Below, piece after piece: positions 6,288 to 15,101 of a DNA stretch of 21,983 bases (the stretch's first letter is position 1; each line of letters opens with the position of its first letter). Location: contig JAHRXB010000307.1 of assembly GCA_019104905.1 (NCBI GenBank), forward strand, positions 1-21,983. Reading direction: 5' to 3'. Source of the DNA: Bdellovibrio sp. GTDB taxonomy: Bacteria > Bdellovibrionota > Bdellovibrionia > Bdellovibrionales > Bdellovibrionaceae. The notes under the pieces were generated by a model. It was not told the DNA's origin, did not search any database, and was given only the letters and a program-made list of their open reading frames with translations. Position numbers and translations under genes: made by a program.

Positions 6288-7076
6288 TTAGCCTGCGCCG
6301 CCATCTTTGTGCTTAGGACGCTTGGTTGCGCTAGCAACAAAAAATTCACGATTCATGCGAGAGATGTTTGTCAGCTGAATGTCTTTCGGACAAGCCGCCT
6401 CACAAGCTCCCGTGGTTGTGCAAGAGCCAAAGCCCTCAGCATCCATCGCTGCGACCATGCGAATCGCACGCTCTTTTCTTTCCACTTGTCCCTGCGGTAG
6501 CAAAGCCATGTGAGAAATCTTCGCCGATGTAAATAAAGCCGCAGAAGCATTTTTACAAGCGGCCACACAAGCACCGCAACCAATACAAGTCGCTGAAGAC
6601 ATCGCTTCGTCTGCGTCTGCCTTAGGAATCAAAACCGCATTGGCGTCGACAGCATTTCCCGTGTTGGCGGAAATGTATCCACCCGCAGAAATGATGCGAT
6701 CAAAGGCCGAGCGGTTCACCATCAAATCTTTAATCACAGGGAATGCTTGAGCGCGGAAAGGCTCCAACGTCAGAACTTCACCATCTTTAAAGTTTCTCAT
6801 GTGCAACTGGCACACCGTTGTTGATTTCAGGCGGCCATGAGCTTCACCGTCAATAACAAATCCGCACGCTCCACAGATGCCCTCGCGGCAGTCGTGGTCA
6901 AATGCGATCGGCTCGTCACCTTTTGAAACGAGCTCTTCATTAACCGCATCAAGCATTTCAAGAAAAGAGGCGTCTTCAGAGACGTTCTTCGCATGATATT
7001 CAACAAATCCACCCTGATCTTTAGGGCCTTTTTGTCTCCAAACCTTCAAAGTCAAATTGATATGTTTTCCTGCCAT
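6288..7076 (-). CDS. sdhB: Succinate dehydrogenase/fumarate reductase iron-sulfur subunit
   Basis: The 262-residue product has both ferredoxin domains of SdhB/FrdB. The N-terminal plant-type domain holds the [2Fe-2S] ligands C63, C68, C71 (CREGICGAC) and C89. The C-terminal domain holds C164, C167 and C170 (CIGCGAC) and C174, plus C219, C225 and C229 (CEAACPK), which bind the [4Fe-4S] and [3Fe-4S] clusters. The subunit passes electrons from the flavin in SdhA to heme and quinone in SdhC at the inner face of the cytoplasmic membrane. It is the last gene of sdhC-sdhA-sdhB, 10 bp after sdhA, followed by a terminator. The sequence style is that of the Bacillus-type enzyme rather than the four-subunit E. 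coli type. Confidence 0.95.
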   Translation of the reverse strand: MAGKHINLTLKVWRQKGPKDQGGFVEYHAKNVSEDASFLEMLDAVNEELVSKGDEPIAFDHDCREGICGACGFVIDGEAHGRLKSTTVCQLHMRNFKDGEVLTLEPFRAQAFPVIKDLMVNRSAFDRIISAGGYISANTGNAVDANAVLIPKADADEAMSSATCIGCGACVAACKNASAALFTSAKISHMALLPQGQVERKERAIRMVAAMDAEGFGSCTTTGACEAACPKDIQLTNISRMNREFFVASATKRPKHKDGGAG

Positions 7077-7086
7077 TTTACGCCTC

Positions 7087-9003
7087 TTATTTATAGCTAC
7101 GAGTTGCTAAATGCACGTTTTCAAAAGTCAGTTCTTCTTGGTGGCGAACTTCCGCTTTGTTTTCACCTGTGTATTCCCAAGCAGCAACGTGACAGAACTT
7201 TTCGTCATCACGCTTCGCTTCGCCATCGACTTGATACTCTTCACGGAAGTGACCGCCGCAAGATTCTTTACGCTCCAAAGCGTCGCGACACATCAACTCA
7301 CCAAGCTCAAGGAAGTCTGCAACACGACCGGCTTTTTCAAGCTCAACGTTTAAGTAATTGGCGTCGCCAGGAAGGCGCACGTTGTGCCAGAACTCTTCTC
7401 TCAGCTTAGGAATCAGCTCAAGAGCCTTCTTAAGACCTTGTTCATTACGTCCCATACCACAGTATTCCCACATGATATGACCAAGCTCTTTATGGAAGCT
7501 ATCCACCGTACGGCTGCCCTTGATGCCCATTAGTTTTGAAACGTCGTTTTTAACGCTGTCTTCGGCAGCCTTAAAGGCGTCATTGGAAGTAGAAACTTTC
7601 TCAAGCTTCGTACCGCCCAAGTAGTTGCCGATAGTGTAGGGAAGAACAAAATATCCGTCGGCCAAACCTTGCATCAACGCCGAAGCACCCAAACGATTGG
7701 CTCCGTGATCAGAGAAGTTCGCCTCACCCGCAACAAACAAGCCCGGAACTGTCGACTCTAGGTTGTAGTCAACCCACAAGCCGCCCATCGTATAGTGAGG
7801 AGCCGGATAGATTCTCATCGGCATTTTGTACGGATTGTCTCCGGTGATTTTGTCATACATTTCAAACAGGTTGCCATAACGCTCAGAGATCTTGTCTTCT
7901 CCCAAACGCTTGATGGCATCGGCAAAATCCAAATAAACTGCTTTACCAGTTTCATTCACGCCACGACCTTCATCACAACGATATTTCGCCTGACGAGAAG
8001 CCACGTCACGAGGAGCCAAGTTGCCAAAAGACGGGTACACGCGCTCAAGATAATAATCGCGCTCACTCTCGGGGATTTCGTTCGGATGACGTTTATCACC
8101 CACTGCCTTAGGAACCCAAACGCGACCATCGTTGCGCAAAGACTCAGACATCAATGTCAGTTTTGATTGGTTCTCGCCGTGAACAGGAATGCAGGTGGGA
8201 TGAATCTGCGTATAGCAAGGGTTCGCGAAGTAGGCACCACGCTTGTGAGCTCTCCAGGCCGCCGTTGCAGAACAATTCATCGCGTTTGTGGAAAGGAAAA
8301 AGACATTGGAATATCCGCCCGTCGCCAAAACAACCGCATCCGCTTCGTGAGACTCAATTTCACCCGTCAAAAGATTTCTCACGATAATACCGCGAGCTTT
8401 ACCATCGACGATAACAAGATCCAACATTTCGCGACGATAACGAAGCTCAACGTTCCCGGTATCAACCTGTCTCATCATCTCAGAGTACGCACCCAAAAGA
8501 AGCTGTTGTCCCGTTTGGCCCCGAGCATAGAAAGTACGTGACACCTGCGCGCCACCGAAAGAGCGGTTCGCTAAAGTTCCGCCGTACTCACGAGCAAAAG
8601 GAACACCTTGAGCAACCATTTGGTCGATGATGTTCGCAGACACTTCTGCCAAGCGATAGACGTTGGCCTCGCGAGCGCGGAAGTCTCCGCCCTTTACTGT
8701 GTCATAGAAAAGACGATAAACAGAGTCACCGTCATTTTGATAGTTTTTCGCGGCATTAATACCTCCTTGAGCGGCCACAGAGTGCGCGCGACGAGGAGAT
8801 TCATGTTGGCAGAACACCTTTACTTTATATCCAAGTTCACCCAACGAAGCGGCAGCAGACGCCCCCGCAAGACCCGCACCCACAACGATCACAGAGTGTT
8901 TACGTTTGTTGGCGGGATTGACAAGCTTGTATCCAAATTTAGTGTTTTTCCATTTGCTTTCAATGGGTCCACTAGGAATTTTGCTATCAAGTTTATTAGC
9001 CAT
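7087..9003 (-). CDS. sdhA: Succinate dehydrogenase/fumarate reductase flavoprotein subunit
   Basis: The start is the ATG at 9003-9001 (MANKLDSK), with GGAGAAAT upstream, giving 638 residues. The open frame extends 63 residues further upstream, but that part overlaps sdhC and does not look like protein of this family. The dinucleotide-binding motif GAGLAG lies at residues 42-47. The covalent-FAD histidine is H74 in [10 protein letters not shown]. Substrate-site segments follow: THE HPTC run after [16 protein letters not shown], and [11 protein letters not shown]. The protein oxidises succinate to fumarate, or the reverse, and delivers electrons to SdhB. The gene lies 11 bp after sdhC and 10 bp before sdhB. 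Direction of catalysis cannot be told from sequence. Confidence 0.96.
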   Translation of the reverse strand: MANKLDSKIPSGPIESKWKNTKFGYKLVNPANKRKHSVIVVGAGLAGASAAASLGELGYKVKVFCQHESPRRAHSVAAQGGINAAKNYQNDGDSVYRLFYDTVKGGDFRAREANVYRLAEVSANIIDQMVAQGVPFAREYGGTLANRSFGGAQVSRTFYARGQTGQQLLLGAYSEMMRQVDTGNVELRYRREMLDLVIVDGKARGIIVRNLLTGEIESHEADAVVLATGGYSNVFFLSTNAMNCSATAAWRAHKRGAYFANPCYTQIHPTCIPVHGENQSKLTLMSESLRNDGRVWVPKAVGDKRHPNEIPESERDYYLERVYPSFGNLAPRDVASRQAKYRCDEGRGVNETGKAVYLDFADAIKRLGEDKISERYGNLFEMYDKITGDNPYKMPMRIYPAPHYTMGGLWVDYNLESTVPGLFVAGEANFSDHGANRLGASALMQGLADGYFVLPYTIGNYLGGTKLEKVSTSNDAFKAAEDSVKNDVSKLMGIKGSRTVDSFHKELGHIMWEYCGMGRNEQGLKKALELIPKLREEFWHNVRLPGDANYLNVELEKAGRVADFLELGELMCRDALERKESCGGHFREEYQVDGEAKRDDEKFCHVAAWEYTGENKAEVRHQEELTFENVHLATRSYK

Positions 9004-9014
9004 TTTATTTCTCC

Positions 9015-9674
9015 TTAGTGAGCAAAGAAAAAGAGGTAAAGAGGTTGAGCGATAAAGCCCAAAGCCACGATTGCCGCGTATGCACAGCTCAGCTTTTTCC
9101 AAAGCTGGCGATAAGTTCCTTCCATCAATCCCAGAGATTGAAACGAGGAGCCCACGCCATGACTGAGGTGAAAGCCAAGAAGGATCAAGCACACAACATA
9201 CCAGCCAACATAAGCGGGGCTTTGGAAGACTTCCGCCATCAGCTTAGCAAGGTCGCGCATCACAACACCATTCACGGTCGTTTCATAGTAAACTCCGTAC
9301 TTAAAGGTGATGATGTGAAGGATGATGAAAACAAGAACCAGAGCACCCTGCGCCGCCATTGTTCGTGACGCCAAGGAAACTTTTTTTGCCCCTTTAGCTG
9401 GAGCCGCATAAGCCTGCTGTTTTGCTCCGCGGTTGTGAATCGTTAAACTCACTGCCGTGTAGATATGCGTAAGAAGCGCCAACACCAGCACGGCTTCTGC
9501 GACATATATAATATTGCCACTAGTTAGCGCATGCCCATACGAATTGTAGGCGTCATGACTTACGAAGATTAAAAGATTACCGGCCATATGGGCGAGAACA
9601 AACCCCGCCCAAATGAGACCCGAAATTCCCATAAGATACTTTTTCCCGACGGTTGAACCGAGAAATCCAGACAT
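9015..9674 (-). CDS. sdhC: Succinate dehydrogenase cytochrome b subunit, di-heme five-helix type
   Basis: The 219-residue product has five hydrophobic segments (near residues 14-36, 55-78, 106-126, 153-173 and 195-216), the topology of the Bacillus-type membrane anchor that replaces SdhC plus SdhD. Histidines within these helices at H29, H70, H120 and H169 are spaced like the four axial ligands of the two b-hemes in that family. It anchors SdhAB and reacts with quinone, probably menaquinone given the type. It is first in the operon. The ribosome site is weak (GGGG about ten bases before the ATG). The upstream region is shared with the divergent etfBA operon. Confidence 0.93.
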   Translation of the reverse strand: MSGFLGSTVGKKYLMGISGLIWAGFVLAHMAGNLLIFVSHDAYNSYGHALTSGNIIYVAEAVLVLALLTHIYTAVSLTIHNRGAKQQAYAAPAKGAKKVSLASRTMAAQGALVLVFIILHIITFKYGVYYETTVNGVVMRDLAKLMAEVFQSPAYVGWYVVCLILLGFHLSHGVGSSFQSLGLMEGTYRQLWKKLSCAYAAIVALGFIAQPLYLFFFAH

Positions 9675-9724
9675 GGTGTAGAACCCCTTGTTTTGTTGGT
9701 GTGTATTTTCTCAATAAGTATCCA

Positions 9725-9752
9725 ACTAAGTTACTCCTGGGGGTACTAAGTT
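9725..9752. repeat. Helically phased direct repeats between sdhC and etfB
   Basis: ACTAAGTT occurs at 9725-9732 and again at 9745-9752, exactly 20 bp apart, or about two turns of DNA. The pair lies in the 181-bp divergent promoter region of the sdhCAB and etfBA operons. Same-face direct repeats of this kind are typical binding sites for a dimeric regulator. No promoter boxes in this region match consensus well. Confidence 0.4.
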
Positions 9753-9855
9753 GTCCATGATACCCGTCATGTATCGCGACACGTTAAATATGGAATTTAG
9801 TTTTGCCTTTCCTGGACTTGCGATAGAACTGGGCCTCTAAAAACGGGGTAAAAAC

Positions 9856-10629
9856 ATGAAGATTTTTGTGTGTATCAAGCAGGTGCCTGACACCGAGACA
9901 AAGATTAAAATCACTCCCGACCAAAACGGCATCGACGCCGCGGGAATCAAGTGGGTTTTAAATCCTTACGACGAATATGCAGTGGAAGAAGCGGTCAAGC
10001 TTCGTGACGCAAACGCGGGATCCCAGGTTTGGGTTTTGAGTGTTGGTCCAAAAACTCGTGTTGTTGAATCTTTGCGCACAGCTCTTGCGATGGGCGCGGA
10101 TGAAGCGATTGTTGTAAATGCTGAAAATCTAGACAACTACTCCACGGCGAAAGCCTTGGCGGAAGTCATTAAGGCCGAGGGCGGAGCCAAAGTTATTTTC
10201 TCTGGCAAGCTGGCGATTGACGACAATGCTTCTTCTGTCAGCCAAATGATGGCGGAGTTCTTAAATGTTCCTCACACAACCGTTGTTTCTAAATTTGCTT
10301 ATAATGGCGAAAACGTGGTTGTTGAGCGCGATGTTGAGGGCGGCGCGAAAGAGGTTGTGCAAATGATGACTCCGGCAGTGGTTGCTGCCAACAAGGGTCT
10401 CAATATGCCTCGCTATGCAAGTCTTCCTGGCATCATGAAAGCCAAGAAAAAGGTCATCAAAGAAGTTGAATTCTCCTCTTTGAACATTCCGGCTTCGGAT
10501 ATCAAGGTAAAATACTCAAATTTCTCTCTTCCTGCTGAAAAACCACCTGTCAAAATGATTGCTGGTGATTCTTCTACTCAGGCCAGTGAGTTGGTTAAAC
10601 TTCTTCGCGACGAAGCGAAAGTTCTATAG
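9856..10629 (+). CDS. etfB: Electron transfer flavoprotein beta subunit
   Basis: The 257-residue product has standard EtfB length and the family start (KIFVCIKQVPDTE), followed by WVLNPYDEYAVEEA. The conserved stretch VERDVEGGAKEVVQMMTPAVVAANKGLNMPRYASLPGIM (about residues 155-195) carries the EtfB signature. EtfB with EtfA makes a soluble FAD protein that collects electrons from acyl-CoA and other dehydrogenases and hands them to ETF:quinone oxidoreductase. The gene is followed after 9 bp by etfA. It diverges from sdhCAB, another entry into the quinone pool. Confidence 0.96.
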   Translation: MKIFVCIKQVPDTETKIKITPDQNGIDAAGIKWVLNPYDEYAVEEAVKLRDANAGSQVWVLSVGPKTRVVESLRTALAMGADEAIVVNAENLDNYSTAKALAEVIKAEGGAKVIFSGKLAIDDNASSVSQMMAEFLNVPHTTVVSKFAYNGENVVVERDVEGGAKEVVQMMTPAVVAANKGLNMPRYASLPGIMKAKKKVIKEVEFSSLNIPASDIKVKYSNFSLPAEKPPVKMIAGDSSTQASELVKLLRDEAKVL

Positions 10630-10638
10630 GGAGTCGTC

Positions 10639-11607
10639 ATGGGAAAAGTACTAGTTTTCGCCGAACAAACAAACGGAAAGCTTAAGCGCAGCTCTATTGA
10701 ACTTCTTCAGGCCGCTGCAAAATCTGGAAACACAGTCGTTGCGGCTGTTTTCGGAACCCACGCTGGAGACGTCGCGGCAGCAGCTGGACACAATGGCGCG
10801 AGCGAAGTTCATGTCGTTAAAGACGCAGCCTTGGATGCCTACAATCCAGAGTTGTTCACTGCGAACGTAGCAGCTCTTGTTGAAAAAGTTCAACCTTCAA
10901 TCATTTTGGCGTCAGCTTCTTCCACAGGAAAAGACCTGTTTCCTCGCGTGGCGGCTCGTTTGGGCGCTGGCGTAGCCAGTGATTGCACAGAGCTTACTAT
11001 CTCTGGTGACTCCGTCACAGCAACAAAACCAATGTATTCTGGAAAGTGTTTCGCAAAGGCTAACTTTGAAAACACTTCTTTAAAGATCGTTTTGATGCGC
11101 GCCAATCAACTTCCTGTTGCAGCCGCGGACACATCCAAGAATGCCTCTGTGATTGAGCAGTCTGCGGTAAAACCAGACCTTAAAACTCTTATTAAAGAGG
11201 TTGTGAAGGGTGCTAGTGAAAAGTTGGATTTAACTGAAGCAAACATCATCGTGGGCGGAGGTCGTGGTCTAAAAGAGGCGGCGAACTTTAAGCTTCTTAA
11301 TGATCTTGCGGATGTTTTGGGTGCAACCGTGGGTGCTTCACGTGCCGTTGTTGATGCGGGCTGGGTGAGCCATGGCATGCAAGTAGGACAGACTGGAAAA
11401 ACAGTGGCTCCAAGCTTGTATATCGCCGTGGGCATCTCTGGAGCTATTCAGCACTTGGCTGGCATGAGTGGTTCCAAGGTCATTGTTGCTATTAACAACG
11501 ATCCGAATGCTCCTATTTTCCAAAAAGCGACCTACGGCATCGTTGGTGACGCTATGGAAATTCTTCCTAAACTTACTGAAGAGTTTAAGAAAGCCCTTCA
11601 CCATTAA
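10639..11607 (+). CDS. etfA: Electron transfer flavoprotein alpha subunit
   Basis: The 322-residue product has the two-part EtfA layout. An N-terminal alpha/beta domain (residues 1 to about 190) is followed by the FAD-binding domain with GGRGLKEAANF, GASRAVVDAGW, QVGQTGKTVAP and SLYIAVGISGAIQH. The family signature AINNDPNAPIFQKATYGIVGD lies near residue 290. The FAD needed for transfer from dehydrogenases to the quinone pool binds here. It is translated from an ATG nine bases after etfB with a GGGAG ribosome site, and its stop is two bases from the start of the acyltransferase gene. Confidence 0.97.
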   Translation: MGKVLVFAEQTNGKLKRSSIELLQAAAKSGNTVVAAVFGTHAGDVAAAAGHNGASEVHVVKDAALDAYNPELFTANVAALVEKVQPSIILASASSTGKDLFPRVAARLGAGVASDCTELTISGDSVTATKPMYSGKCFAKANFENTSLKIVLMRANQLPVAAADTSKNASVIEQSAVKPDLKTLIKEVVKGASEKLDLTEANIIVGGGRGLKEAANFKLLNDLADVLGATVGASRAVVDAGWVSHGMQVGQTGKTVAPSLYIAVGISGAIQHLAGMSGSKVIVAINNDPNAPIFQKATYGIVGDAMEILPKLTEEFKKALHH

Positions 11608-11609
11608 TC

Positions 11610-12263
11610 GTGTTTAGAAAGTACTTTCTTCCGATTATTGTATTTGTTTTCTACCGAACCCTTTCATGGACATGGAGGGTTCGGATTATCGAACCTGATT
11701 CCCTTAAAAATTCTCTGGAAAATCAAAACCCCGTCGTGCTCGCACACTGGCATGGAGACGAGTTGGCTCTGTTATCGATTGTAAAGCGCTATCGCATAGC
11801 CACCATTGCCTCTCAATCCAAAGATGGAGAGTTGATGGCCAAGGTGCTCAAGTGGCTTGGGGCAAAAACCAGTCGCGGCTCTTCCACGCGCGGAGGTGTG
11901 CAAGCGCTTAAAGGTCTTTTGCGTTTAGTAAAAGACGGGGGAAATTGCAGCTTTGCAGTTGATGGCCCAAAGGGTCCGTTACACAAGGTGAAGCCCGGAG
12001 TCTTCGAATTATCACGCATGATTTCGGGTCCGATTTATGCAGCTGGAGTGGCGTGCGATCGTGCTATTCATTTTCCAAGATCTTGGAATAAAACTTTTCT
12101 TCCAAAGCCTTTCGCAAAAGTGATCATCTACTGGGTGGGACCACTGGCTCCCGTATCTCGAGATGCTGATCCACGAAACCCAGACCTTGCTCTAGAGTTA
12201 GAAGCCCTTTTGCATCACGCAAGACAGCAAGCTCTTAAATTCATTGCGGATAATGATGCCTAG
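11610..12263 (+). CDS. DUF374 / lysophospholipid acyltransferase-like membrane-associated protein
   Basis: The 217-residue frame begins at GTG (11610-11612), two bases after the etfA stop, with no ATG nearby, so translation is probably coupled to etfA. An N-terminal hydrophobic segment (residues 7-20) would sit in the inner membrane. The acyltransferase block is clear: HWHGDE (46-51) carries the catalytic His/Asp pair, SRGSSTRGG (88-96) resembles the second motif, and DGPKGP (118-123) is the characteristic DUF374 motif. Such proteins resemble lipid A and lysophospholipid acyltransferases, but the DUF374 branch lacks a firmly defined substrate. Placement behind etfBA may be only operon economy. 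Acylation of lipid A, an outer-membrane lipid or a sugar is possible. Confidence 0.82.
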   Translation: MFRKYFLPIIVFVFYRTLSWTWRVRIIEPDSLKNSLENQNPVVLAHWHGDELALLSIVKRYRIATIASQSKDGELMAKVLKWLGAKTSRGSSTRGGVQALKGLLRLVKDGGNCSFAVDGPKGPLHKVKPGVFELSRMISGPIYAAGVACDRAIHFPRSWNKTFLPKPFAKVIIYWVGPLAPVSRDADPRNPDLALELEALLHHARQQALKFIADNDA

Positions 12264-12316
12264 TGCTAGCGTTTTTAGGTGACGTGTATTCAACTTTTTA
12301 AAGGGACTTTTAAAGT

Positions 12317-13126
12317 ATGAAACTTTTTATCAGCATCTTGTTGCTCATCTCTGCGACCTCTTTTGCACAAAAATCCACGGAGATCGTGGCTCAAGTAGGC
12401 AAAAAATCTATTACTCTTGAAGACTTCAATAAAAAGTACAACGAAGTTAAGTCGCAAACTATCAACCCGCCCACCAAGGAACTTTTCCTTGAGGACTTGA
12501 TCCGTTACGAAGTCGGCCTCCAAGAGGCTGAAAAACGTGGTCTCCAAAAAGATCCTGTCGTTCTTGAGCGCCTCAATCAAGAGATGTACAAAGCCTTGCT
12601 TGAAAAAGAATTGGGTCCGCAAATTCAAAAGATCCAAGTTTCAGAAAAAGAAATGCAAGCTTGGTACGCAAAGAACCCTGAGCTTCGCACCAGCCACATT
12701 TTGATTGAGTTCAAACCCGGTGCAAATCCACAACAAATTGCAGAAGCAAAAAAACGTGCCTCTGAAATTTTTGAAGAAGTTAAATCCAGCAAAAGACCTT
12801 TTGAAGAGCTTGTGAAGCTTTACTCTGACGACGCTCTTTCTAAGCAAGCTGGTGGCGACATTGGTTGGCAATCACGCGTAACTCTCGTTCCCGGTTATTA
12901 TGAAGCGGCAGCGTCTATGAAGGTCGGTGAAATCAAGGGGCTCATCGAATCTCAATTCGGCTTCCACATCATTAAGCTAACTGGACGTAGAAGCTTTGAA
13001 AACGCAAACAAGCGTCAAATCAGAGCGGCTGTTTTTGATGAAAAAAGAAAACAGCTTTTCAATGACTACTTCGACAAACTGAAGAAGTCATACTCTATTA
13101 AAGAAAATAAGAGTGCCCTTAAATAA
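12317..13126 (+). CDS. Exported parvulin-type peptidyl-prolyl isomerase (SurA/PrsA-like), first of three
   Basis: The 269-residue product starts with a signal peptide (residues 1-17, cleavage after SFA). A SurA-like helical chaperone part occupies residues 20-120. The parvulin domain runs from about 123 to 224: SHILI with H127, the YSDD segment with D171/D172, GGDIGWQ (179-185), and the closing FGFH (214-217), all consistent with an active isomerase. A charged C-terminal helix follows. The protein should act in the periplasm on exported proteins. The ribosome site AAAGGGA is about ten bases upstream, and 53 bp separate the gene from the acyltransferase gene. A strong terminator lies 27 bp after its stop, inside the next gene. 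Confidence 0.92.
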   Translation: MKLFISILLLISATSFAQKSTEIVAQVGKKSITLEDFNKKYNEVKSQTINPPTKELFLEDLIRYEVGLQEAEKRGLQKDPVVLERLNQEMYKALLEKELGPQIQKIQVSEKEMQAWYAKNPELRTSHILIEFKPGANPQQIAEAKKRASEIFEEVKSSKRPFEELVKLYSDDALSKQAGGDIGWQSRVTLVPGYYEAAASMKVGEIKGLIESQFGFHIIKLTGRRSFENANKRQIRAAVFDEKRKQLFNDYFDKLKKSYSIKENKSALK

Positions 13127-13138
13127 GGAAACCTTTCT

Positions 13139-14164
13139 ATGAAATTTCTAAAGAGCCCCGCTTTGACGGGGCTTTTTATTTTGAACGGCCAGTCGAAAAC
13201 CTCAACTCACAAAAACAGCTTTCTGGCGTTTTTATGTTTTATGACCTTGGGTTTGGCAGGATGTCCTTCGAGTTATCAAAAACTTTCAACGAAACCCGTT
13301 GAGAAGGTCAACGATCACGTTCTGACCTCCAAGCAGTTTGCCAATCAGTTGGCTCGGCGTTTGCGAAACTTCGACGCCTTGGCCGCCAAAGATCCCAACA
13401 ACATTCATCGCGTTAAAGAAGAGATCTTAAGGGACTTTCTGGTGAAGAGTCTGACCTTGGATTGGGCCCGCGCTCAAAGCATCGTTATTTCCGAAGCCAT
13501 GTTAGACAAAGAAGTCGACGCCCTTCGTGCAAACTATCCCGACGATCTTTCCTTCCGTCGCTCTTTGGCCCAAGAAAATCTCTCGTTCTCAGAATGGCGG
13601 GAGGAGCTTCGCTATTCCTTGGTTGAAAAAGAAGTATTCAAAAAACTCAATGAAAAGATCAAGCCCCCCACAGAAGAGGCGATCAAACGATATTACGAAG
13701 ACCACAAGGATCGTTTCAAGCGAAAAGAACGTATCTATATTCAACAGATCGTGGTCGATGAAGACGCCAAAGCAGACGCCATCAAGGTCGATCTAAAAAC
13801 CGAAAACTTTGCAGAACTAGCCAAAAAATATTCCATCACTCCCGAGGGAAAAAATGGCGGCGTTGTAGGGTGGATTGAAAAAGGATCCGTGGACTATTTT
13901 GATCCTCTTTTTTCCGCCGGATCGGGATTACAAACGATTAAGAGTCCCTTCGGGATTCATCTTATTCGGGTCGAAAAAAAGGCTCCCGCAACGACACTTC
14001 CCCTTGAGGAAGTTAAGTCGCAGATCATCAGGGCCCTCAAAGCTCAACGCGAGCAGGCAGAATATGTCGCTTGGCTTGATGCTCAGCTGAGAAGTAGTAA
14101 AGTCTTAAAAGACTATGAGTTAATGAACTCTATTAAAGTAGATACACGAGGCGCAAATGATTAA
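13139..14164 (+). CDS. Parvulin-like lipoprotein lacking the active-site His, second of three
   Basis: The frame from the ATG at 13139 (ribosome site AAGGAAA) gives 341 residues. A lipobox LAGC puts the lipidated Cys at 42, a long distance from this Met. A TTG at 13181 would give a more normal 28-residue signal. SurA_N-like helices span about 55-190 and a parvulin-type domain about 198-280. The conserved SHI motif is QQI here (Q203 in place of His) and the SEDP-like loop is ITPEG, while GGVVGW and FGIH are kept. It is therefore probably a chaperone rather than an active isomerase. Codons 5-13 encode a perfect intrinsic terminator. The end overlaps the surA start by 8 bp. Confidence 0.85.
   Translation: MKFLKSPALTGLFILNGQSKTSTHKNSFLAFLCFMTLGLAGCPSSYQKLSTKPVEKVNDHVLTSKQFANQLARRLRNFDALAAKDPNNIHRVKEEILRDFLVKSLTLDWARAQSIVISEAMLDKEVDALRANYPDDLSFRRSLAQENLSFSEWREELRYSLVEKEVFKKLNEKIKPPTEEAIKRYYEDHKDRFKRKERIYIQQIVVDEDAKADAIKVDLKTENFAELAKKYSITPEGKNGGVVGWIEKGSVDYFDPLFSAGSGLQTIKSPFGIHLIRVEKKAPATTLPLEEVKSQIIRALKAQREQAEYVAWLDAQLRSSKVLKDYELMNSIKVDTRGAND
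13151..13182 (+). terminator. Intrinsic terminator inside the 5' end of the second parvulin gene
   Basis: AGCCCCG (13154-13160) and CGGGGCT (13167-13173) form a 7-bp perfect stem with a 6-base loop, extended by further A-T/G-T pairs and followed by TTTTTATTTT. It lies 27 bp after the first parvulin stop, so it can terminate that transcript. It also sits in codons 5-13 of the next open frame, so ribosomes translating from 13139 would disrupt it. Confidence 0.8.
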
Positions 14165-15101
14165 TATCCTCTTTTCCTTGCTCGTCGCGGCTCCCACCCA
14201 TGCAGAGATTGTGGAAAAAACCGTGGCTATCGTAAATAGCGAGCTCGTTCTGGAATCTGATTTTAAAGAACTTGAAAAAAGAATCGGAAAGCCCGGATTG
14301 ATTGATGAGTCCCTGCTTTTTGATAAGCCCAGCTCTATTCTTAAGGGAAATCGCAAGGCTCAGTTGGATTATTTGATTAACGAAAAGCTGCTTCAATCTG
14401 AAGTTAAAAGACTTAACCTCGTAGTAACCAATGATCGCGTTGACTCTGAAATCAAAGACATGGCCAAGAGAAACAATGTCAGCGAGGCCGAGCTTTTAAA
14501 TATTATCAAAGGTCAGGGCCTTACAGCGGAAGAATACAAAGCCTTTCTTAAAGACAGTATTGAAAAGCGCTCTTTGATGGATGCTGAGATCATTTCTAAA
14601 TTGCGTATTTCTGACGAAGACGCTTTGAATGAATATCTAAAGACCAGCCCCAACAGCCGTCCGTCTATTGATGAGTTCAGCGTATCACACATCTTCTTTA
14701 ATCCTAAAAAGGGTGGGGCTGAGGCCGCCATTAAAAGAGCAGAGACAGTCCTAGGAAAACTTCGCGGCGGTGATAACTTCGAAACGCTGGCGCAACAATT
14801 CAGTGAGGATCCAAATTTTTCTGCTGGCGGAAGTCTTGGAACTTTTAAATCGGGAGAATTTCTTCCTGAAATCGAAGAAGCCATTTCAAACCTCAAGGTT
14901 GGCGAAACCACTCCCGTGGTTAAGTCGCGCATGGGTTTTCACATCGTGAAACTCACAGGAAAAAAGCTGACTGCAGATCCTAAGTTTGAAAAAGCAAAAG
15001 AGCGCATCAAAGCACAACTTCTCGAAGCAAGCTTTAAGCGACAACTCAAAGCCTGGCTTCAAAGTAAGCGGGATGAGTCTTTCGTAAGAATCAATGAATA
15101 A
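14157..15101 (+). CDS. surA: SurA-type periplasmic chaperone / parvulin isomerase, third of three
   Basis: The 314-residue product has a short signal peptide (residues 1-16, cleavage after THA; it lacks the usual basic residues). A SurA N-terminal domain opens EIVEKTVAIVNSELVLESDF (about 17-36) with helices to about 165. One parvulin domain spans 172-268, with H178 in SHIFF, the SEDP loop with D218, GGSLGTF (224-230) and GFH (260-262). The E. coli protein has two parvulin domains, this one has one. It should escort outer-membrane proteins through the periplasm. It overlaps the previous gene by 8 bp and pdxA by 8 bp, so the three are probably translated in a coupled way. The surA-pdxA pairing also occurs in enterobacteria, supporting the name. 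Confidence 0.88.
   Translation: MINILFSLLVAAPTHAEIVEKTVAIVNSELVLESDFKELEKRIGKPGLIDESLLFDKPSSILKGNRKAQLDYLINEKLLQSEVKRLNLVVTNDRVDSEIKDMAKRNNVSEAELLNIIKGQGLTAEEYKAFLKDSIEKRSLMDAEIISKLRISDEDALNEYLKTSPNSRPSIDEFSVSHIFFNPKKGGAEAAIKRAETVLGKLRGGDNFETLAQQFSEDPNFSAGGSLGTFKSGEFLPEIEEAISNLKVGETTPVVKSRMGFHIVKLTGKKLTADPKFEKAKERIKAQLLEASFKRQLKAWLQSKRDESFVRINE

Noticed and set aside
8167..8541. Long plus-strand frames opposite sdhA
   Set aside because: They are antisense to conserved SdhA sequence and have protein-unlike composition (rich in Arg, His and Ser).
9004..9192. 63-residue N-terminal extension of SdhA
   Set aside because: The open frame continues upstream, but this part lies over sdhC, does not resemble the family, and a good ribosome site precedes the ATG at 9003.
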